Assembly (NCBI GenBank): GCA_017557185.1
Contig: JAFZAP010000033.1
Location: 1 to 35,662 of the forward strand
Source of the DNA: Prevotella sp.
GTDB lineage: Bacteria; Bacteroidota; Bacteroidia; Bacteroidales; Bacteroidaceae
Direction of reading: 5' to 3'
Length of the DNA stretch: 35,662 nt
The notes under the pieces were generated by a model. The model saw only the letters and a list, made by a program, of their open reading frames with translations, ran no database searches and was not told the DNA's origin. The position numbers and the translations under genes are program-made. This document shows positions 32,101 to 35,662 of this stretch, piece by piece (within the stretch, counting starts at the first letter, position 1; every line of letters starts with the position of its first letter).

Positions 32101-35100
32101 TTGGCGGTGCAGTGAAATATCCCGGGTTATCCGTGCCGCCGTCGATATGGGCATAGGCCTTATCCACATGACTGGCATCATAAGTCGTGCCCATGCCACC
32201 CTTGATGTTGGTACAGCCGCTGAACATTCCATCGGAATCTTCAATGCCGCCTTCATCCCAACCGTCACCCACATAGATGGTCGTCAGGTTCGAACAACCA
32301 CCGAACATATAGTTGGTTAAAAGCAAGTCGGAAGTGTCGAAGGAACTCAGGTCGAGAGCCGTCAGACTGCTGCAACCAGAGAACATGCTACTCATATCAC
32401 ACACATGGCTCGTGTTGAAGCCACTCAGGTTGAGATTCGTCAGGTAGGTGCAGTCAATGAACATCTGTTTCATAATTTCTGCCTCGCGCGTGTCGAAGTT
32501 GCTCAGGTCGAGGCTGGTCAGACCGACGCAGTCGAAGAACATATCCTTGAAACTCTTCACGTTCTGTGTGTTGAAGTTGCTCAGGTCGAGCGATGTCAGG
32601 GCGCTACTCTCATAGAACATTCCTTCCATATACCTCACGTTCTGCGTGTCGAAGCTGCTCACGTTGACACTCGTCAGGTAACCATTGTCACCGAACATAT
32701 AGCTCATGTCCGTCACGTTCGATGTGTCGAAGGTGCTCAGGTCGAGAGATTCCAGTTCTGTGGAGCCGAACATATAGCTCATGTCTGTCACCTCGCTGGT
32801 GTTCAGGTATTCAAGTCCCGTGATATTGTTCAGCCAATACACCATGTAGAACCACTTATACGTCGTTGTCGGCCGTGCATCAGCAAACGAGGGATCAAAT
32901 ATCACTGTCGTGATATCTTTGTTGCCGTATTGACCAAGCCAGCCAGGATTCTGCTTGTCTGTGTTCAAATCATACACCAGCACCCCCTCTCCGTTGTGGG
33001 ATGAACGCTCTCCGTCATAGTAGAACGTCAGCGTAGTGTTGCTGGAGTCATAGACGGCATAGGGTTTTGGCGCTTCAGTGAAATATCCCGGGTTATCCGT
33101 GCCGCCGTCGATGTGGGCATAGGCCACATCCGTGTTATTCTCATCATAGGTCGTGCCCATGCCGCCCGTGATTCTCTCACAGCCGTAGAACATCATTGTT
33201 GATGATGTGACTGCCTCCGTAGTCCATTTATCACCCACATAGATAGTTTTGAGCGATGAATCAAATGAAAACATGCCAGACATATTTGTTACGTTCTCGG
33301 TTGAGAAGCTACTCAAATCAAGCTCTTCGGCAACGCAAAACGCGAACATGGCACTCATGTCAGACACATTCCTGGTGTCAAAGCTACTCAAGTCGGCAGT
33401 AAGCACACCAGAGCAATCATTGAACATGGACTTCATGGTTGTCACCTCACTTGTGTTCAGGTAAATCAATCCATCAATAGTGACGAGGTTAAACATCGAA
33501 CTGAACCATTCGGCAGTACTTGTGGGGCGCGCATCAGCAAATGAAGGGTCGAACACAACTCGTGTGACCGACGTATTGCTACCGTCAGCACACCATCCCG
33601 GCTCTTCATTTCCCTCGTTCAGATTATACACCTTCTCCGTCGTTGCGTTGTGCGACGCCTGCTGGCCGTCATTGTAGAACGTCAGCGTGGCGGTGCTGGA
33701 GTCGAACACTACATAATAAGGAGGACACCCCATGGTCACTTCCTCGATATTGCTCCACCCACTCTCCTTTCCATCGGCATAGAGCGCCTTAACCATGTAC
33801 TGGTAGGTGCTGCCGGCTTCAAGGTTCTCGACCGTATAGAACTTGTTGGTGATGCCGGAAATCAATTGACCCTCGGCATTTCCAATTGCATATACCTCCA
33901 TCAAGGCAATATCTGGTGAGGTTTCACTGTCGGTTGTGTATACGGTAATCTTCTCACCAGAGCTGGCAGTTACCAACCAAGTATAGGTTTCTTCAGCTAC
34001 GAAGTTGTGACCCACAGCAGTGGTCTGGGGGGTATAGACGGTGTAGTTGCCAGCAGCATAGGAACCCGAGCCCGTAGTAATCAACAACGAGAACGTAGCA
34101 TTTATGTAACCCTCGGGTATCGTGTAGGTGATATATCCGGTAGGATGGCCATTATAGTTGTTCTTGACATAGATGGCACCCTTGCCACCGCGCACGTTGA
34201 CGCCACCCCATGGAGCAGGTAATGTGATATCGGCATAGCTATCGGTGTACCAACTTCCATACAACGAAGCCAGCAACATCGACTCATCAATCTTGGGATT
34301 GACCGCAAGGGTGTAACTGGCCACATTAGCCTCGGTGGTCTCATCAGTCCAGTCGGCACGGAATGAGGTCAAACCAATGTAATCCTCATTGGCAGGCAAC
34401 ATCACGGGATCATATTTCGCCCCATTAGTGAAGTAGCCTGGGTTGCTCGTGCCGCCATCTAGGTGGGCATAGGCCACATCCGTGTGGTTGGCGTCGTAGA
34501 CCGTGCCCTTGCCACCCACGAGGCTCGTGCAGCCAAGGAACATCTCGACTGAATTGGTCACGGCTGCAGTACTCCATCCGTTGCCCACATAGATAGTTTC
34601 CAACTGGTCGCTGTTAGTGAACATTCCGGTCATGTTAGTCACTTTGGCCGTGTTGAAACTGCTCAGGTCTAGACTTTTTAAAACCAGATCAGAAAACATC
34701 CAACTCATGTCGGTCACCTCACTGGTGTTCAAATATTCCATGCCAGTGATGGATTGAAGACTTTTCATGTCAAAAAACCATGAGCGGGTGGTTGTCGGGC
34801 GCGCATCAGCAAACGATGAATCGAAGACCACTTCGGCAATGTAAGTATAAATACCGTCGCTAACCCAACCGGGGCTGCCAGAGTCGCTGTTCAGGTTGTA
34901 GGTCCTGTCGTTTCGGGTGCTGCGCAGGTCGTCATAATAGAACGTAAGCGTCGCGTTCGAAAAGGCGAAGCAGGCATATGCCTCCTGTGCCGAGGCGGTG
35001 ACAGCCCACCCCCAACCCCTCCCTAAGGGAGAGGAGAAAATAAAGAAGGCAAGGAGGAGCCAACCCCAGACCCGATTCAAATGGAGGGGAGAAAGCCCCA

Positions 35101-35158
35101 CCCAGACCCTCCCCCGAAGGGAGGAACGTAAATGATTAAAGAATGCTTTGGTTTTCAT
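29165..35158 (-). CDS. BspA-like leucine-rich-repeat surface protein with dockerin-like domain
   Basis: A 1997-residue exported protein. Six related modules start near residues 62, 481, 698, 1018, 1266 and 1483. Each opens with a TLTFYxDGQ strand region, continues with BspA/DUF285 repeats (SLDLSxFNTSNVTDMxxMF) and ends AYAHIDGGTDNPGYFT. A fibronectin-III-like region lies between modules 1 and 2 (about 243-479). Then come two dockerin-like calcium loops (DVNGDSKVDVAD and DVNLSGSVTIDD, about 1838-1905) and a C-terminal coiled coil. No LPxTG or clear T9SS sorting domain is seen. BspA proteins act in adhesion. The ATG at 35158 is chosen because the -7 box at 35198-35205 excludes the longer form. 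Four GC-rich repeats lie inside the frame. Confidence 0.9.
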   Translation of the reverse strand: MKTKAFFNHLRSSLRGRVWVGLSPLHLNRVWGWLLLAFFIFSSPLGRGWGWAVTASAQEAYACFAFSNATLTFYYDDLRSTRNDRTYNLNSDSGSPGWVSDGIYTYIAEVVFDSSFADARPTTTRSWFFDMKSLQSITGMEYLNTSEVTDMSWMFSDLVLKSLDLSSFNTAKVTNMTGMFTNSDQLETIYVGNGWSTAAVTNSVEMFLGCTSLVGGKGTVYDANHTDVAYAHLDGGTSNPGYFTNGAKYDPVMLPANEDYIGLTSFRADWTDETTEANVASYTLAVNPKIDESMLLASLYGSWYTDSYADITLPAPWGGVNVRGGKGAIYVKNNYNGHPTGYITYTIPEGYINATFSLLITTGSGSYAAGNYTVYTPQTTAVGHNFVAEETYTWLVTASSGEKITVYTTDSETSPDIALMEVYAIGNAEGQLISGITNKFYTVENLEAGSTYQYMVKALYADGKESGWSNIEEVTMGCPPYYVVFDSSTATLTFYNDGQQASHNATTEKVYNLNEGNEEPGWCADGSNTSVTRVVFDPSFADARPTSTAEWFSSMFNLVTIDGLIYLNTSEVTTMKSMFNDCSGVLTADLSSFDTRNVSDMSAMFAFCVAEELDLSSFSTENVTNMSGMFSFDSSLKTIYVGDKWTTEAVTSSTMMFYGCERITGGMGTTYDENNTDVAYAHIDGGTDNPGYFTEAPKPYAVYDSSNTTLTFYYDGERSSHNGEGVLVYDLNTDKQNPGWLGQYGNKDITTVIFDPSFADARPTTTYKWFYMVYWLNNITGLEYLNTSEVTDMSYMFGSTELESLDLSTFDTSNVTDMSYMFGDNGYLTSVNVSSFDTQNVRYMEGMFYESSALTSLDLSNFNTQNVKSFKDMFFDCVGLTSLDLSNFDTREAEIMKQMFIDCTYLTNLNLSGFNTSHVCDMSSMFSGCSSLTALDLSSFDTSDLLLTNYMFGGCSNLTTIYVGDGWDEGGIEDSDGMFSGCTNIKGGMGTTYDASHVDKAYAHIDGGTDNPGYFTAPPKPYVVYTSGNNTLTFYHDGQRASHNGETEKVYDLNEGSNDPGWYSDGSYANVTKVVFHESFADARPTSTYVWFFGMEYLTTITGIEYLNTSEVTTMRSMFNGCSRLTSLDLSHFNTEKVIEMYAMFASCYSLSSLDLSDFNTCNVTDMSNMFYQCMSLTSLDLSSFNTANVTNMIYMFNSCNSIITIFVGNGWTTAGLSTSAIPAMFNNCEKLVGGMGTTYDKNQTFSTYAHIDGGPDNPGYFTESTKPYAVYNSSNTTLTLYNDGQRASHNATTEKVYDLDEEEEWPVWSTDGNYKYVTTVVFDPSFANARPIRTSRWFDKMFELTSIVGIEYLNTRKVKNMNGMFSNCTSLTSLNVSNFNTSNVTSMNSMFYDCSGLISLDLSNFNTAKVTDMCNMFYSTENLKTIYVGSGWSTAAVTNSVEMFQGCTSLVGGKGTAYDANHTDVAYAHIDGGTDNPGYFTVATKPYVVYDSSNTTLTFYKDGQQVSHNATTETVYDLNEGSTLPAWYRDLSYANVTSVVFHESFADARPTSTVGWFALMSKLTSITGIEYLNTSEVTNMYGMFYGCSSLTSLDLSHFNTSNVTSMYEMFIGCSSLTSLDLSLFNTSNVTDMREMFQYCSSLTTLDLSHFNTKNVTSMREMFSGCTGLTTLDLSNFNTENVTSMHKMFNGCTGLTSLNLSHFNTKNVTSMYAMFDGCSGLTSLDVSNFNTANMTDMFYMFCDCSGLTTLDLSHFNTSNITNFSWMFYGCNNMRTIYVGDGWSTAAVTYSYNMFTGCTSLVGGKGTAYDDNHTEAAYAHIDGGTSDPGYFTYKPAFLLGDVNGDSKVDVADITALTNYLIAYPQPLPEGMGDGYNLQAADVNLSGSVTIDDTKIIVEYLLGKIDLENFMMEIEVLHAQMAKIEASYEMAKAELESKDSGHAQDALWQMASEIEALITALQEQLESVSSEYDVVVCQVKGNELNEKIEILNAAINELQ
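29540..29579. repeat. GC-rich repeat between the two dockerin-like loops
   Basis: CCCATCCCTTCAGGGAGGGG plus CTGGGGGTAGG, read in frame on the minus strand as AYPQPLPEGMGDGY. It lengthens the linker between the two calcium loops of the BspA-like protein. Confidence 0.85.
35004..35125. repeat. Three GC-rich repeats in the BspA signal-peptide coding region
   Basis: Copies in the same orientation lie at about 35004-35035 (CCCACCCCCAACCCCTCCC...), 35059-35091 (degenerate: CAACCCCAGACCC, then GGAGGGGAG) and 35095-35125 (CCCCACCCAGACCCTCCCCC, GGGAGG). On the minus strand they encode SSLRGRVWVGLSPL, NRVWGW and SSPLGRGWGW around the hydrophobic LLLAFFIF core. Confidence 0.85.
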
Positions 35159-35197
35159 GATTATGACGGATCTTGTTATTATTTTCATTTGTTTCTG

Positions 35198-35205
35198 CAA
35201 AGATA
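35198..35205 (-). promoter_or_regulatory. Promoter -7 box of the BspA-like gene
   Basis: The minus strand reads TATCTTTG, 40 bases before the ATG at 35158. It rules out the in-frame ATG at 35200. Confidence 0.55.
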
Positions 35206-35331
35206 CAACAAAAAGTTTATAGTTCCTAGTTTCTAGTCAAAAAAGTTGTAGCAGTCTGTGTTGTCCTTAACACTTTGCACTCGAATCATGGAACTCGAAA
35301 CATGAAATTACTTCTGTTTTCGAGGTTGCCT

Positions 35332-35662
35332 TTATTCTTCATTATCTTTGTCATTAGTTGGTAACAGATAGTCGCTGGCTTTAGCTGAAGAAATAACGCT
35401 GCGTCCCAGTTTGCTCTCCAGTTGGTTGCGGGCAGCCTTAGCCACGCTGCCGCCTTCTTTTGCAACTTGCTTCTGAGCATTGAAGCCCTTTGGGTCACGC
35501 TGCTTGGAGAGTTCTGTTGTCGAGGCTTCTGCCAGAATATTGAGGGCTATCTCAAGATTGGTCATGTTATCGCGCAGGTTCTCTTTCTTCAGCCCTTTGT
35601 GGTGCTTATATTGCTTGGTGGTAAAACCACTCCATTCGCGAGTGATGATGTCCGTCAGCGAG
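35332..35662 (-). CDS. dinD: DinD-like protein, C-terminal part (runs off the window)
   Basis: The frame stays open to the right edge, giving the last 109 residues of a larger protein. Segments TDIITREWSGFTTKQYKHHKGL, LNILAEASTTELSKQRDPKG and AKEGGSVAKAARNQLESKLG resemble the C-terminal region of DNA-damage-inducible protein D, whose N-terminus usually has a Bro-N-like domain. Function is poorly defined; E. coli DinD inhibits RecA. An ATG at 35565 exists but is internal, because the homology continues upstream of it. A CTCGAAA/TTTTCGAG hairpin follows the stop. Confidence 0.75.
   Translation of the reverse strand, partial: SLTDIITREWSGFTTKQYKHHKGLKKENLRDNMTNLEIALNILAEASTTELSKQRDPKGFNAQKQVAKEGGSVAKAARNQLESKLGRSVISSAKASDYLLPTNDKDNEE

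Overview
The window looks like a chromosomal segment from a Bacteroidales bacterium, most likely Prevotellaceae; I cannot name the species. The signs are repeated -7 promoter boxes of the form TAnnTTTG, the type IX secretion (T9SS) genes porX and porW/sprE, a fused FeoA-FeoB, a DUF4834 protein, a BspA-type leucine-rich-repeat surface protein, and GH51/GH105 plant-polysaccharide enzymes. The coding DNA is moderately GC-rich. The toxin-antitoxin island near 27.7-28.8 kb is clearly more AT-rich.

Layout. 0-1.5 kb: a 22-bp tandem repeat array, then a GH105-type hydrolase (-). 1.7-4.1 kb: feoAB (+). 5.9-4.1 kb: psd, pssA and a DUF4834 gene form a phosphatidylethanolamine operon (-). 6.0-10.2 kb: dnaE and trxA (+). 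16.4-10.3 kb: porW/sprE, porX, tsaE and a small membrane protein (-), which puts two T9SS regulatory/structural partners side by side. 16.4-16.7 kb: a second, degenerate 22-bp array and a hairpin. 22.5-16.7 kb: aroA, a Cys-rich small protein, an OprO/P-like porin, a bile-acid:sodium-symporter-family transporter and a GH51 arabinofuranosidase (-). 22.7-25.2 kb: a short UvrA-like ABC ATPase (+). 25.2-27.5 kb: a repeat-rich area with one small secreted protein. 27.5-28.9 kb: tRNA-Pro(GGG), a HigB/RelE-like toxin with an XRE antitoxin, and a defective second tRNA-Pro copy. 35.2-29.2 kb: a 1997-residue BspA-like protein (-). Right edge: the C-terminal part of a DinD-like protein.

The most unusual signal is not a gene. 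A GC-rich nested-palindrome repeat family (roughly CCCACCCCCAACCCCTCCC, short loop, GGGAGGGG) occurs at a dozen or more places. Several copies lie inside reading frames without breaking them: two ~117-120 bp units in the UvrA-like gene, one in GH105, one between the two dockerin-like repeats of the BspA protein, and three in its signal-peptide region. They add low-complexity peptides rich in Pro, Ser, Gly and Glu, or Gly/Trp in the other orientation. This resembles the in-frame palindromic elements known from Rickettsia, but here in a Bacteroidales setting.

Two further structures stand out. Two non-coding arrays with exactly 22-bp periodicity but different sequence carry a near-palindromic core per unit. 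The toxin-antitoxin pair is bracketed by a 52-bp perfect direct repeat of the tRNA-Pro 3' half (starting exactly at the anticodon loop) and, inside that, by paired AGTAAACC motifs on a 12-bp period. This is the architecture of an integrated tRNA-targeting element that has lost its integrase.
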